A stretch of 20,744 bases of DNA from a virus, in IMG/VR virus record IMGVR_UViG_3300032087_003651, positions 1 to 20,744 of that record, one strand, 5' to 3'. The notes beneath the pieces are model-generated. The model ran no database searches, had not been told where the DNA came from, and saw only the letters and a program-made list of their open reading frames with translations. Positions 1 to 7,841 of the stretch are shown here, piece by piece; within the stretch, counting starts at the first letter, position 1, and each line of letters starts with the position of its first letter. The position numbers and the translations under genes were made by a program.

Positions 1-1367
1 CTAGGTACTGTTGCACCCAATACACGTTGTGCTTCTCTTGCTTCCTTTAAAAACGGAGCTGTTCCTTGGGCCAAACTACGTTTAGTAGGTGCTTGTTGAC
101 GTGCCGCTGTAAATAGTTGTCCGGGTGTAAATTCACCCCCTCCACCAACAGAAGCGGTTGATGCTTTAAGTAGTCTTTGCAATCCTGAATAAGCCTGGTC
201 AGCGTCTCTGAATGACTGCGCTTGTTCAGGATTAGACCTAGCGGCAACATCGCGCCATTCTGTTTGTAATTGACGCATTACCTGCTTAAAATCTTCGTTA
301 GCACCCTTGCTAGCGAGTTTGCCTACTTTTGCGTCCAACTCTTTCCAAGTTTCGGGTAAGATCTTTCCACCCTTTGATATTTTTTCCAAAATAATCTTGG
401 CCTGACGATCAAAAGCAGTTTTAGTCTGCCCAGCATCAGCAACATCTGCAGCCATCTCTGAAAGATTCCTAACATTAGTCAAGAACTCCTCATCAACTAC
501 TACGCCTTTAGTTTTATCAATTGCTTCGTTGTAAGCCTTACCTACTGCTGTATCTAGATCAGAAATAGCATCAGCACCGCTTTTAGCGGTTTTAAACCCA
601 ATTGAACGACCTGCTCGATTAACCATCGCTTTATTAAAAGCTGTCATAGCTTCACCACGACGTGCTGCAATCGCCTCACCCATAACTGGTACACTGACCA
701 ATTTTTCTTCTAATTTACCAGGTACACCACCAAGTGCTTGACCAGGTGTAACAGGTACATCCTGACCACGTAACGCTCTGATAGCTGGATCAATTGAAGC
801 ACGTGGGCTAACTACTCTACTAACGCCTTCAACCGCACCCGCACCTGCCATACCAGCAGCCATACCTAATGCAACGTTTTTAGCTAGCTCTGTTTCATAA
901 TCACCTTCAGTAACGGGTGTAGTACCACCCGCAAAACCACCTAAGCCCATACCCTGAGCAATTCGACCACCCTGAGTGGCTGCACGACCCACCCCGGCAG
1001 TAGCAGGTAATATATTTACTGGTGACGCTACATTACCTAGTATTCGCGCCCAGTCCACACCTTCCGGAGCTTGTTGTGCTATAGCCGCTTCGCGTTGCCT
1101 AACAAATTCGTTATACCCACCAGGAGGCATAGGTGTAGTTAAACCAACATCAGCAGCTTGCTGTGTAAGCCAATTGACACCTCGTTGTGCTGGTTGCGGT
1201 AAAACATTATATAAAAATTGGTTTAGACCTATAACAGGATCGGTTACACCAGTGCCAAGGCGTTCCATGAACCCTGCAGGCTTTTGTTGAGCAGGTTGTG
1301 CTTGCGCCTCAGATCTACGTCTGCGAGCTGCTGCCAGTGCTAAAGCTTTTTGTTGCTCTGGTGTCAT
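1..1367 (-). CDS. Large virion protein, probable DNA-ejection/internal virion protein (3' end outside window)
   Basis: At least 455 codons are open from the ATG at 1367 to the window edge; the C-terminus is missing. The start overlaps the stop of the upstream gene in an ATGA junction, so the two are probably translationally coupled. The N-terminus is Gln/Ala/Arg-rich with RRRR at residues 15-18. Residues 120-185 are a Gly/Ala-rich, hydrophobic stretch that could be membrane-active, followed by a VPVTPGQALGG motif near 204-214 and then a long helical region. This composition, its place after the tail genes and the two neighbouring virion-type proteins suggest a protein carried in the head and ejected with the DNA, as in other podoviruses. 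The role is inferred from composition and position; no catalytic motif such as a lytic transglycosylase is visible in the part present. Confidence 0.6.
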   Translation of the reverse strand, partial: MTPEQQKALALAAARRRRSEAQAQPAQQKPAGFMERLGTGVTDPVIGLNQFLYNVLPQPAQRGVNWLTQQAADVGLTTPMPPGGYNEFVRQREAAIAQQAPEGVDWARILGNVASPVNILPATAGVGRAATQGGRIAQGMGLGGFAGGTTPVTEGDYETELAKNVALGMAAGMAGAGAVEGVSRVVSPRASIDPAIRALRGQDVPVTPGQALGGVPGKLEEKLVSVPVMGEAIAARRGEAMTAFNKAMVNRAGRSIGFKTAKSGADAISDLDTAVGKAYNEAIDKTKGVVVDEEFLTNVRNLSEMAADVADAGQTKTAFDRQAKIILEKISKGGKILPETWKELDAKVGKLASKGANEDFKQVMRQLQTEWRDVAARSNPEQAQSFRDADQAYSGLQRLLKASTASVGGGGEFTPGQLFTAARQQAPTKRSLAQGTAPFLKEAREAQRVLGATVP

Positions 1368-2560
1368 TGAAACAAAGCCCTCTCTTCAGGTGTCATGAAC
1401 TCCCAATCTTGTGGGTCAACTCCTTGTGGTATTTCTACATCGGATACAGGGTCATCTAAACCTTGTAAGAATTCACTTTCAACTTGTCTAAACATGTCTT
1501 TAGCAGAAATAGCTGGTTTAGGTCCTTGATAACCACGTAAAGTACCGTTCTGTTCGTAGTACGCCATCGCTTGCTCTTGATTAGCATATGAATTGCGAAT
1601 TACATCTAACAATCTACCAACACGACGAGCGTTAACTTCTTCAGAAAGTTTAGGATTGTAAGCACGACTGATTAAGCGCTCACCTTCCTTCTCGGTAAAC
1701 TGAGCACCAAGAGTTTCACGTAAGCTACGCTGAACAGTTTGTTCAACAAGTTGCTGCACATCCATAGCCGCCGGTGCAAAAATTGACTTAAGACTTTCTG
1801 GCACCATCCCAAGTAATGGGCCTGTAAGATTCTCTTCACCAGACAACAATCTGTTTTTAACTTCTTCGAGCTGTGCCATTTGCATTTGTTTGTCAGCCAA
1901 CCCACCTTTCATTCCAGCCGGGAAGTAAACCTCAGTTGCAAATTTCTTATCAATAGCCTCTTGAGCAGGTGTTAACGGATCACCCCTACCACCGACAACA
2001 TTTGAGACAGTAGTCGCCCCAGCTTTTTTACGAGCCTCATCAAATTCTCTAAATGTTCCTGTGTAGCCCTGACCACGAGCAAACTCATATTCTTGAATAG
2101 ATGCGGGTTGCTTCTGTGGCGCCGCTGGTTTCTGCAAGACCTCGTAACCCTCACCAGGGGTAAACTGAACTACCGAGCCTTCAGCAAATCCAGCAGGTAA
2201 TTGCTCACCAGACAATATTTCGGGAGTGACGGTCGGCTCCCTCATAGCCTCTTGCAACGCTAATTGTTGCATCATCTGCTGTGCTTGAGGATTATCAGTT
2301 AAACCCGCCAACCTTTCTTGCATACCTTGAGGACCACCTAATAATGCTTGACTTAACTCACTTTGTTGCTGCTGTTGTCTTTGATTAGCTATATTTTGTA
2401 GTCTTCCACCAAGAAAACCGCTAGCCAAATTAGATAAGCCCTGCGCTAAACTAGGTGCTACAAAATGCCCACCAACCATCTGACCTTGTGGTTGTTGCAT
2501 GCCTTGTTGCATTAACGATTGCGCTAATGCTGATTGTTGCTGAGGTGTGAATCCTACCAT
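1364..2560 (-). CDS. Gln-rich putative virion/internal protein (398 aa)
   Basis: No enzyme motif is recognised. The first 30 residues are Gln-rich, followed by a short Gly/Ala/Leu hydrophobic segment (about residues 35-55) and a QRQQQQQ run near 61-67, then a mostly helical region ending in acidic residues. It abuts the preceding 402-aa gene (stop at 2561, start ATG at 2560) and shares an ATGA overlap with the next gene, so it belongs to a tight three-gene block downstream of the tail module. Position and low-complexity Gln/Ala composition fit an internal virion or tail-associated structural protein of a podovirus. The function is inference; mass spectrometry of virions would settle it. Confidence 0.55.
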   Translation of the reverse strand: MVGFTPQQQSALAQSLMQQGMQQPQGQMVGGHFVAPSLAQGLSNLASGFLGGRLQNIANQRQQQQQSELSQALLGGPQGMQERLAGLTDNPQAQQMMQQLALQEAMREPTVTPEILSGEQLPAGFAEGSVVQFTPGEGYEVLQKPAAPQKQPASIQEYEFARGQGYTGTFREFDEARKKAGATTVSNVVGGRGDPLTPAQEAIDKKFATEVYFPAGMKGGLADKQMQMAQLEEVKNRLLSGEENLTGPLLGMVPESLKSIFAPAAMDVQQLVEQTVQRSLRETLGAQFTEKEGERLISRAYNPKLSEEVNARRVGRLLDVIRNSYANQEQAMAYYEQNGTLRGYQGPKPAISAKDMFRQVESEFLQGLDDPVSDVEIPQGVDPQDWEFMTPEERALFQ

Positions 2561-3769
2561 TTAGAATATCCCCGAGAATAATGGCCCAAATCCGCCAGCT
2601 GCTCCGGCTGCGCCTAATACAGACCCGCCTAAACCAGTTAACCCGCCGAATAAACTAGATTGAGCAGCGTTTTGCGCATTAGCCTGATTAAGAGCTGCTT
2701 GATAACCCATTTGACCAGCTTGAAATACGGGAGCGGCCTGAACTTGTGAACCTTGAAACGGTTGAAATTGCGGAATATTTGGTTGTGAACCAGTACGTAA
2801 TGCATTAATCTCGCTAAGCGGTAATTGACGTAATGCCAACGCTTCCTGCAAAGCTCGTCCACGAGTAGCTGACTGTAAACCGTATAATGCTTCTTGACCC
2901 TGTCTTTGCGCCTGTAAATTAGCTAAGTCCATAGCGAATTGACGCTGCTGTTCTTGACCAGCACCTAATATTGCGGAAGTTAACGCATCAGACTCTCTAC
3001 GGGATAAATCTTGTTGAGCAGTTTGCCACGCTCTACCACCACGGCCTTGACCCTGTAGTAATAAAGCATCTTCTTGAGCTTGTCTAGCTTGTTGTAATTG
3101 AGGGTTTAACCGATCCATTAATGCCTGCTCAACCCTTTCACGCATCATTACGTCAGGGGAAATTTGCCGGTCAAATGCTGTCGGATCTATACCTCTTACT
3201 TCAGGCAATATACTTGGATCAAAATCACGCATCATTACGTTAGGGGAAATTTGCCGGTCAAATGCTGTCGGATCTATACCTCTTACTTCAGGCAATATAC
3301 TTGGATCAAAATCCTGACCCATTGCTCTAGCAACACGACCTAGACCACCCTCAGCCACATCACCAAACTGTTGCGAAATTCTCAACTGTTGATCTAATAA
3401 CGCCTGCGCTTCAGGAGTAAGTTCATCACGAACTGTGACCATATCCGGATCGAAACCACCCATAAACATTTCACGAGTCGGTTTAATCGGCATATTGTCT
3501 GTACCAAATTCGCGAGGTCTACCAGATGGATCTAATCGCCATTTCTCAAAATCGCTACGATATTGACGCATTGCTTCTTGATAAGCACCGGCGTTAAATC
3601 TATTAGGATCATTTTCACCACCGTATTGAACGGTTCTCTGACCAAAAGGTGAAAATACATTAGGATTGCTTAACCTACCGCTTAATCTAGCAGCATCAAT
3701 ATTTGCGACGCCTTGTTCTCTTGCAAGACCGGTGTAATCTGGTGCTGGAGGCGCTTTACTCTTACCCAT
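2561..3769 (-). CDS. Virion-associated protein with an internal 29-residue tandem duplication (402 aa)
   Basis: The N-terminus, with a Pro-rich APPAPDYTGLA segment followed by Ala-rich and NPNVFSPFG-like residues, resembles a widespread family of podovirus virion proteins encoded just after the tail genes; this is family recall, not a search. Residues about 153-181 and 182-210 are two nearly identical copies of a 29-aa unit (begins DFDPSILPEV in both), from an 87-bp DNA duplication. A Gln/Ala-rich helical region follows (about 215-350). The last 32 residues are Gly/Ala/Leu-rich and hydrophobic, like a membrane-inserting segment. The start at 3769 has only a weak AGG upstream. It is the first gene after a 74-bp gap holding a good minus-strand promoter, so it may head its own transcription unit with the two ejection-type genes. 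Confidence 0.6.
   Translation of the reverse strand: MGKSKAPPAPDYTGLAREQGVANIDAARLSGRLSNPNVFSPFGQRTVQYGGENDPNRFNAGAYQEAMRQYRSDFEKWRLDPSGRPREFGTDNMPIKPTREMFMGGFDPDMVTVRDELTPEAQALLDQQLRISQQFGDVAEGGLGRVARAMGQDFDPSILPEVRGIDPTAFDRQISPNVMMRDFDPSILPEVRGIDPTAFDRQISPDVMMRERVEQALMDRLNPQLQQARQAQEDALLLQGQGRGGRAWQTAQQDLSRRESDALTSAILGAGQEQQRQFAMDLANLQAQRQGQEALYGLQSATRGRALQEALALRQLPLSEINALRTGSQPNIPQFQPFQGSQVQAAPVFQAGQMGYQAALNQANAQNAAQSSLFGGLTGLGGSVLGAAGAAGGFGPLFSGIF
3141..3314. repeat. Tandem 87-bp direct duplication inside the 402-aa virion gene
   Basis: Copies lie at 3141-3227 and 3228-3314, directly adjacent, with period 87 bp (29 codons, frame kept). By eye they differ at only two positions (C/T at copy position 14 and the last base). 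The near identity, including synonymous sites, points to a recent slippage or unequal-recombination event. Confidence 0.95.
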
Positions 3770-3819
3770 AAAATACCTATGTTTATAGTTAAAATAAGCG
3801 GTTGCGCCTAGTAAATCAT

Positions 3820-3847
3820 ATTATAACTAATATTATCAAAATATCAA
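3820..3847 (-). promoter_or_regulatory. Sigma-70-like promoter for the 402/398/ejection gene block
   Basis: On the minus strand TTGATA (3842-3847) and TATAAT (3820-3825) are separated by 16 bp. The site lies in the only sizeable gap of this part of the module (3770-3843) and its -35 touches the end of the GNAT gene. It would start transcription about 45 bp upstream of the 402-aa gene. The region is AT-rich, which raises the chance of a fortuitous match. Confidence 0.5.
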
Positions 3848-4278
3848 ATCCAGCGACATTCCCGCTTAAGCATTCCGTACACGATTAAATCAGTTCTATC
3901 CTGACCTTCTCTGAGCACACCTTCTTTGATGAAACCTATTCGTTCATCAAACTTTTGAGCGGCTATATTATCTATTCTTACAAGTCCTGTGACTCTAGAA
4001 CAGCCAAGTATATTAAAAGGATAATTAAAAGCGTGAAATAAAAAATCTCGAGTAGCCCATTTTGACCCTGGTCTGGCAGCCACGTGCATTTGGCAATCAT
4101 TCCATACTCGACTATTGTCACTGCTAAAACCATCATAAACAACGGAAACAACAATACCCTTCTCATCAAACATTCCTATGGCTTTAGCGTTTGGTTCGAA
4201 TAGGGGCAATCCTATAATTTCGCTTGCGAATTTTTTTAATCGTTCTTGGTATTCGCCAGAAACAATCTCATAACTCAA
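3844..4278 (-). CDS. GNAT-family N-acetyltransferase
   Basis: The 144-aa length and order of elements fit a single GNAT domain. A central VAARPGSKWATRDFLFHAFN segment sits where the acetyl-CoA pyrophosphate-binding loop and following helix would be. A C-terminal VTGLVRIDNIAAQKFDERIG segment (about residues 95-114) matches the 'neighbour-residue' helix of RimJ-like acetyltransferases, followed by GFIKEGVLRE. These enzymes transfer acetyl from acetyl-CoA to an amine; the substrate here is unknown. Its start overlaps the stop of the tail nozzle gene by 4 bp, so it is expressed with virion genes. GNAT genes inside podovirus tail modules are known, but their role (host protein or virion modification) is unresolved. 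Confidence 0.8.
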   Translation of the reverse strand: MSYEIVSGEYQERLKKFASEIIGLPLFEPNAKAIGMFDEKGIVVSVVYDGFSSDNSRVWNDCQMHVAARPGSKWATRDFLFHAFNYPFNILGCSRVTGLVRIDNIAAQKFDERIGFIKEGVLREGQDRTDLIVYGMLKRECRWI

Positions 4279-5873
4279 ACAATCCCTCCGACCTCAAATA
4301 CATAGTCGTATGCTTGGAGTTTTACGCTGATGCCAGAAGATGTGATCAGTAAACGTAAACTAGCAGCAGTTCCTATGTTTCCGAATGTAGCCCACTCTTT
4401 ACTTATTTGATTACCGCCGGACCAAACAGCTTCATCCCATTTACTAACGTCCCATGTGAATGCTGTTGACGCTGTAAATGATAGAGGTGCACTTGGTGCA
4501 TCAGTATTAAAGTCAACATTTAATGCTGCAAGAATACTCGGTGATCCGGTTGTAGAAAGTATCGGACGTACAAGATTAAACTTTTTAAGTAATCCTCTTA
4601 CTTCCGGTCCGAAGTATGTGAACGCCGGTAGAATATCGCCGTTAATATTAGCACCGTTATCATTCGTTGCGTCTCCAAATAATTCTACAGTACTACCTGA
4701 ACCAAAATATAACTTCTTATTGAATTGAACCCAACAATTAGCTTGCAAATCAGTATATCTACCCCAAGCACCTGTAGTCACATTCATTGCGTATTGTTCT
4801 TGAGTTGTATTCTCTACTGTCGGTATATTAACCACAAGCATTGATCTTTCAGGTAAGAATGATAAATCCCATCCAAAATTACCTCCGTACAAACGACCAG
4901 AGTTCGTCATCGCACCATCAATCTTATCGGTAATAGCCGCTCTAGGATCTACCTGACTTGATTGCAACGCCTTAGATAGCGGAAATACACCTTGTTTGGT
5001 AATAATTAGTAGATCACCAGCGAGTTTCATCATGCAGCGATCACCAATTGGTTCGCCTATATGCCATACACCGCGAATTACAAAATCTGATGCCGGGTTA
5101 GTACCTTGATAGACGGCAACCTCACCCTCTGTGGTAACAAAAACCATGTAGTCGTCGAGACCTTCCCCGCCGTCAATAGTCCATGTTCCTCCAGCGAGAA
5201 GTGAGCCGCCGCGTTTAAACAAACCATAAAGCGCAAATTCAGTCGCAGCACCGCCTACGGCATCGATTGGTAGATACCATGCTGACAAAGTACCACTTTG
5301 AACCATCCATAATCTGCGTTTATGAACCCACGGATTTTTAAGTGATGATGTTGTAACGCCAGTAATGCCTGGTGAACTAGCACCTGTTACTGTGATCCAA
5401 CTTGATCCGTCCCAATATCTGGGTGAGTCGACACCATTAAACGCACATAAATATGAAATCGCACTGGTATTTGTAAAGTTAACAGAATTCCAACGAGCGT
5501 TGGTCAATCCGGTTACAACTGCAGCACCTACTGCTCCCGCGCTTGTTGCATCAAAAAATGAGGTCCCGGCAGCAGCAAATAATGTTTGGGTGCCATCCGC
5601 TTTGTTGTACCCCATTAAACTTTCTACTGCGTTCGCGAATCCTGTGACGTGATTTGAATAACCAGGTCTGAGAGCGACCCCATCTGTTTCAGGGAAAACG
5701 TTATCCAGTATGACTGCATCACTTTCAGGCATTGCAGCAATTGAATCTCTAGCATTCCAACCTCCTACAGGAGCTGCTTTAGTTACAGAAACAACTTTTC
5801 GACTTTGTAATACAGCACCTTGCTTAAAATTAGAAGGAGTGCGCATTAAGCCGCCGCCAGCGGGGCGTCTCAT
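4275..5873 (-). CDS. Tail nozzle / packaged-DNA stabilisation protein (P22 gp10-like role)
   Basis: This 532-aa beta-rich protein lies directly after the tail adaptor gene. The N-terminal KAAPVGGWNARDSIAAMP stretch (about residues 33-50), the IDNVFPETDGVALRPGY-type segment after it, repeated Trp/Gly beta strands (WDGSSW, GVWHIGEP) and a late GAWGRYTD motif (around 370) are typical of podovirus proteins annotated as nozzle or DNA stabilisation protein. These fold as a beta-propeller-like ring below the portal-adaptor stack. By family knowledge the protein closes the tail channel and docks tail fibres or needle. The ATG at 5873 overlaps the adaptor stop in an ATGA junction. A second Met at residue 10 is an alternative start, but the overlap favours 5873. 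Confidence 0.8.
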   Translation of the reverse strand: MRRPAGGGLMRTPSNFKQGAVLQSRKVVSVTKAAPVGGWNARDSIAAMPESDAVILDNVFPETDGVALRPGYSNHVTGFANAVESLMGYNKADGTQTLFAAAGTSFFDATSAGAVGAAVVTGLTNARWNSVNFTNTSAISYLCAFNGVDSPRYWDGSSWITVTGASSPGITGVTTSSLKNPWVHKRRLWMVQSGTLSAWYLPIDAVGGAATEFALYGLFKRGGSLLAGGTWTIDGGEGLDDYMVFVTTEGEVAVYQGTNPASDFVIRGVWHIGEPIGDRCMMKLAGDLLIITKQGVFPLSKALQSSQVDPRAAITDKIDGAMTNSGRLYGGNFGWDLSFLPERSMLVVNIPTVENTTQEQYAMNVTTGAWGRYTDLQANCWVQFNKKLYFGSGSTVELFGDATNDNGANINGDILPAFTYFGPEVRGLLKKFNLVRPILSTTGSPSILAALNVDFNTDAPSAPLSFTASTAFTWDVSKWDEAVWSGGNQISKEWATFGNIGTAASLRLLITSSGISVKLQAYDYVFEVGGIV

Positions 5874-6580
5874 TGACCGTATCCTGTTTGAGGTACAAAT
5901 ATACCAGGCACAAAGTCTGTAATACCTCCGCCACCGTTAAGAATTGGCTTAGTACCGTCTCTAGCAACAATATCAGCGTAATACCTCTCAAATTCGGCAA
6001 ATTCTTCCGAATAATCAAGCTTTTTAGCTGCTCGCCAACGCCAGATTAGATCTAGTGTAAGTAAATCCTCGTCCAATCTAGCAACATCGTCGTCAGCAGC
6101 CCATTTAACTTGACCAGTACCGCCAGACGATTCGCACCACTGTTTAGTAACGTACTCAAAGGCACATGTTTGACCAGCTTTTGGTACAGGATCAAATAAA
6201 ATATTTCCGCCACGAATACGGAATTGATCCCAAGGGCCTGTCACAGGGGATGCTTGTAATAATTGCCAATCCTGAGGGGTTAATGGGCCAAATACCGGAC
6301 GTCTTTCGTCGCGATTCCAAATTGTTTGATTAATAATATATTTATAGTTCGGTGCTATCGTTTCAACCGAACCCTGAGAGGCAGTAGCAACTGTTGTAAA
6401 AGTTGCCTCTTGAACCAATGCCTGCCAACCAGAAGCAGGTCTATTTGCTGTGACTTTACCCCCACGATTGGACAATGCTAATAATTGCTTAACTTGAGCA
6501 TCAGCGTTACCTATAACGGTGGAAGGTTGGTTAATACCTAACTCGTCACAGGCGTCTTGTACAATCGTGAGTAATGTCAT
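5870..6580 (-). CDS. Head-tail connector / tail adaptor protein
   Basis: The 236-aa protein begins MTLLTIVQDACDELGINQPS, a typical N-terminus of short-tailed phage adaptor proteins. Its segments follow the family's order: an early helical region with QLLALSNRGG (about 30-40), a central DERRPVFGPLTPQDWQ loop and FRIRGGNILFDPVP beta segment (about 90-135), then an acidic helix with LDLIWRWRAAKK (about 178-190). By family knowledge it forms a dodecameric ring under the portal and seals the filled head. The start ATG directly abuts the preceding gene's TAA. The sub-family (P22 gp4, T7 gp11 or epsilon15 type) cannot be fixed from sequence reading alone. Confidence 0.8.
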   Translation of the reverse strand: MTLLTIVQDACDELGINQPSTVIGNADAQVKQLLALSNRGGKVTANRPASGWQALVQEATFTTVATASQGSVETIAPNYKYIINQTIWNRDERRPVFGPLTPQDWQLLQASPVTGPWDQFRIRGGNILFDPVPKAGQTCAFEYVTKQWCESSGGTGQVKWAADDDVARLDEDLLTLDLIWRWRAAKKLDYSEEFAEFERYYADIVARDGTKPILNGGGGITDFVPGIFVPQTGYGQ

Positions 6581-7234
6581 TTAAATGTCATCCATGTCTA
6601 AGCTGACTTGACCCTTTTTCGTTTTAGAAACAGGCTTTTTAACTGGTTTGTCACCTTCTAACATTTTAACCTTATTCTCTAATAAAGCAATGTATTCCTG
6701 ATCTTCAGCCACTTGTTTCTCTAACTGTTCAAATTTGAGCTCTAAGTCAATGATTTTCTGAGTTGATTTACCTTGCTCAGAACTCTTTAACCAAGCTTCA
6801 GCTTTATGTTTAAAACTTCTAGCACCCATACCCATATTCATTAAAGCCTCTTCTGAGGCTGCTGCTAGATCCTCAACAGTTCTTATACCGGCCGAAATAA
6901 TAGTCTTACTTTGAGCAGGAGTTAGTACAGGCCAACCTCTAATGGGTGTACCGTCTAAAGGAGTTTCTTCACCCTTTTTGTAGTCCTCAAACATAGATCT
7001 GTATTTAGTCGCAAGTTCCATAGGCATTTGTTTATTACGAACCTTGGCAAATTGCTTTTCAATCCAACTTTCGGCTACATCCTCAAATACTTCTTTACCC
7101 CCTGGTTGCATTACTCGAACAAAAATTACGTCCTTAAAACCATAATGACCCTCATCAATTAACACATTTCGATCTTCAATTCCGCGAGTCTCAAAAGTTA
7201 CATAACATGGTTTTTCATCAAGTAATGGAATCAT
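6581..7234 (-). CDS. Helix-hairpin-helix and coiled-coil phage protein (217 aa)
   Basis: The start is placed at 7234 (MIPLLDEK), preceded by AGGTGACAAT. A longer frame to 7312 is open, but it would begin next to the intrinsic terminator at 7311-7331 and adds an unrelated N-terminus. Residues about 1-60 are a beta-rich domain. Residues 101-150 (WPVLTPAQSKTIISAGIRT onward) read as a helix-hairpin-helix or SAM-like domain with a hydrophobic Gly-Met-Gly turn. Residues 160-195 are a heptad-like coiled coil, and the tail is Lys-rich then acidic. The architecture suggests DNA or protein binding in the virion or during packaging. Similar proteins sit between capsid and adaptor genes in other podoviruses, function unknown. 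It is the first gene after a terminator, so it depends on readthrough or an unseen promoter. Confidence 0.7.
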   Translation of the reverse strand: MIPLLDEKPCYVTFETRGIEDRNVLIDEGHYGFKDVIFVRVMQPGGKEVFEDVAESWIEKQFAKVRNKQMPMELATKYRSMFEDYKKGEETPLDGTPIRGWPVLTPAQSKTIISAGIRTVEDLAAASEEALMNMGMGARSFKHKAEAWLKSSEQGKSTQKIIDLELKFEQLEKQVAEDQEYIALLENKVKMLEGDKPVKKPVSKTKKGQVSLDMDDI

Positions 7235-7310
7235 ATTGTCACCTATTGTTGAATAAGTTAGAAGGGGAAAGCTGACACGTACACAAATGTGAAGAGGTGC
7301 CAGGCGTATC

Positions 7311-7331
7311 AAAAAAGGGGTCGAAGCCCCT
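7311..7331 (-). terminator. Rho-independent terminator after the capsid decoration gene
   Basis: On the minus strand AGGGG (7327-7331) pairs with CCCCT (7316-7320) across a CTTCGA loop and is followed at once by a T run (A run 7311-7316 on plus). Placed 13 bp after the decoration gene stop, it would end most of the head-gene transcript and lower expression of the tail genes. Confidence 0.85.
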
Positions 7332-7343
7332 CGGTGTTACTAC

Positions 7344-7817
7344 TTAGTAAGCAAAGTTAGCTATACACTTATTAGCACTAGCATCTGTTACTTGAGCACA
7401 TACAGGATCATCTGCTGCTGTGGACAGTGTAAGTGTTTTGTCAGTTGTTGACAAGAAAACGGAATCACCGTCAGCAGGTGTACCGGCAAGAGTTTGATTA
7501 GCGGTAAAAGGTCCTGAAACCTGAACCCAAACAAACTCAGCTGTACCTGTTGCGCCTGTAACTGTTGCTTGTAAAACACCGGCACCAACCGGTTTAGTAG
7601 CCGCATCGGTGTTGTCAGTAACTACTGTGTTGTTTTCAGTAGCACTGGGTGAACCCAAATAAGCTACAACATCACCAGAAGCACCGGCAACAGTCGCGGT
7701 CTCATTAAGAAGTTTAACGTATTTATACTTCTTACCGTCGTAGTCTTGAGCAACCGTACCTAGGTCGAATTGCTGCTCACTATCAACTTGTGTAGGAATA
7801 AATCCAGCTAATAACAT
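7344..7817 (-). CDS. Putative capsid decoration / head stabilisation protein (157 aa)
   Basis: The ATG at 7817 is preferred: GGAG lies 6 nt upstream, whereas the longer frame to 7829 would need a TTG inside the ribosome binding site region. The protein is small, acidic, beta-rich and Thr/Ala/Val-rich, with a conserved-looking GVLQATVTGATGTAEFVWVQ strand pair (about residues 78-97) and PADGDSVFLS. It is encoded directly after the major capsid gene and before a terminator. Proteins of this size, composition and position are usually cement proteins on HK97-type capsids. The assignment rests on context and composition, not on a recognised motif. Confidence 0.6.
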   Translation of the reverse strand: MLLAGFIPTQVDSEQQFDLGTVAQDYDGKKYKYVKLLNETATVAGASGDVVAYLGSPSATENNTVVTDNTDAATKPVGAGVLQATVTGATGTAEFVWVQVSGPFTANQTLAGTPADGDSVFLSTTDKTLTLSTAADDPVCAQVTDASANKCIANFAY

Positions 7818-7841
7818 AACATTCTCCAAAAATTAGTTCAA

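Noticed and set aside
976-1290. 104-codon plus-strand frame
   Set aside because: A shadow antisense to the ejection-type gene, with no ribosome binding site; the minus frame is open without interruption and coupled to its neighbour.
7235-7312. N-terminal extension of the helix-hairpin-helix protein (start at 7312)
   Set aside because: It would begin immediately after an intrinsic terminator; ATG at 7234 has a ribosome binding site and a family-like N-terminus.
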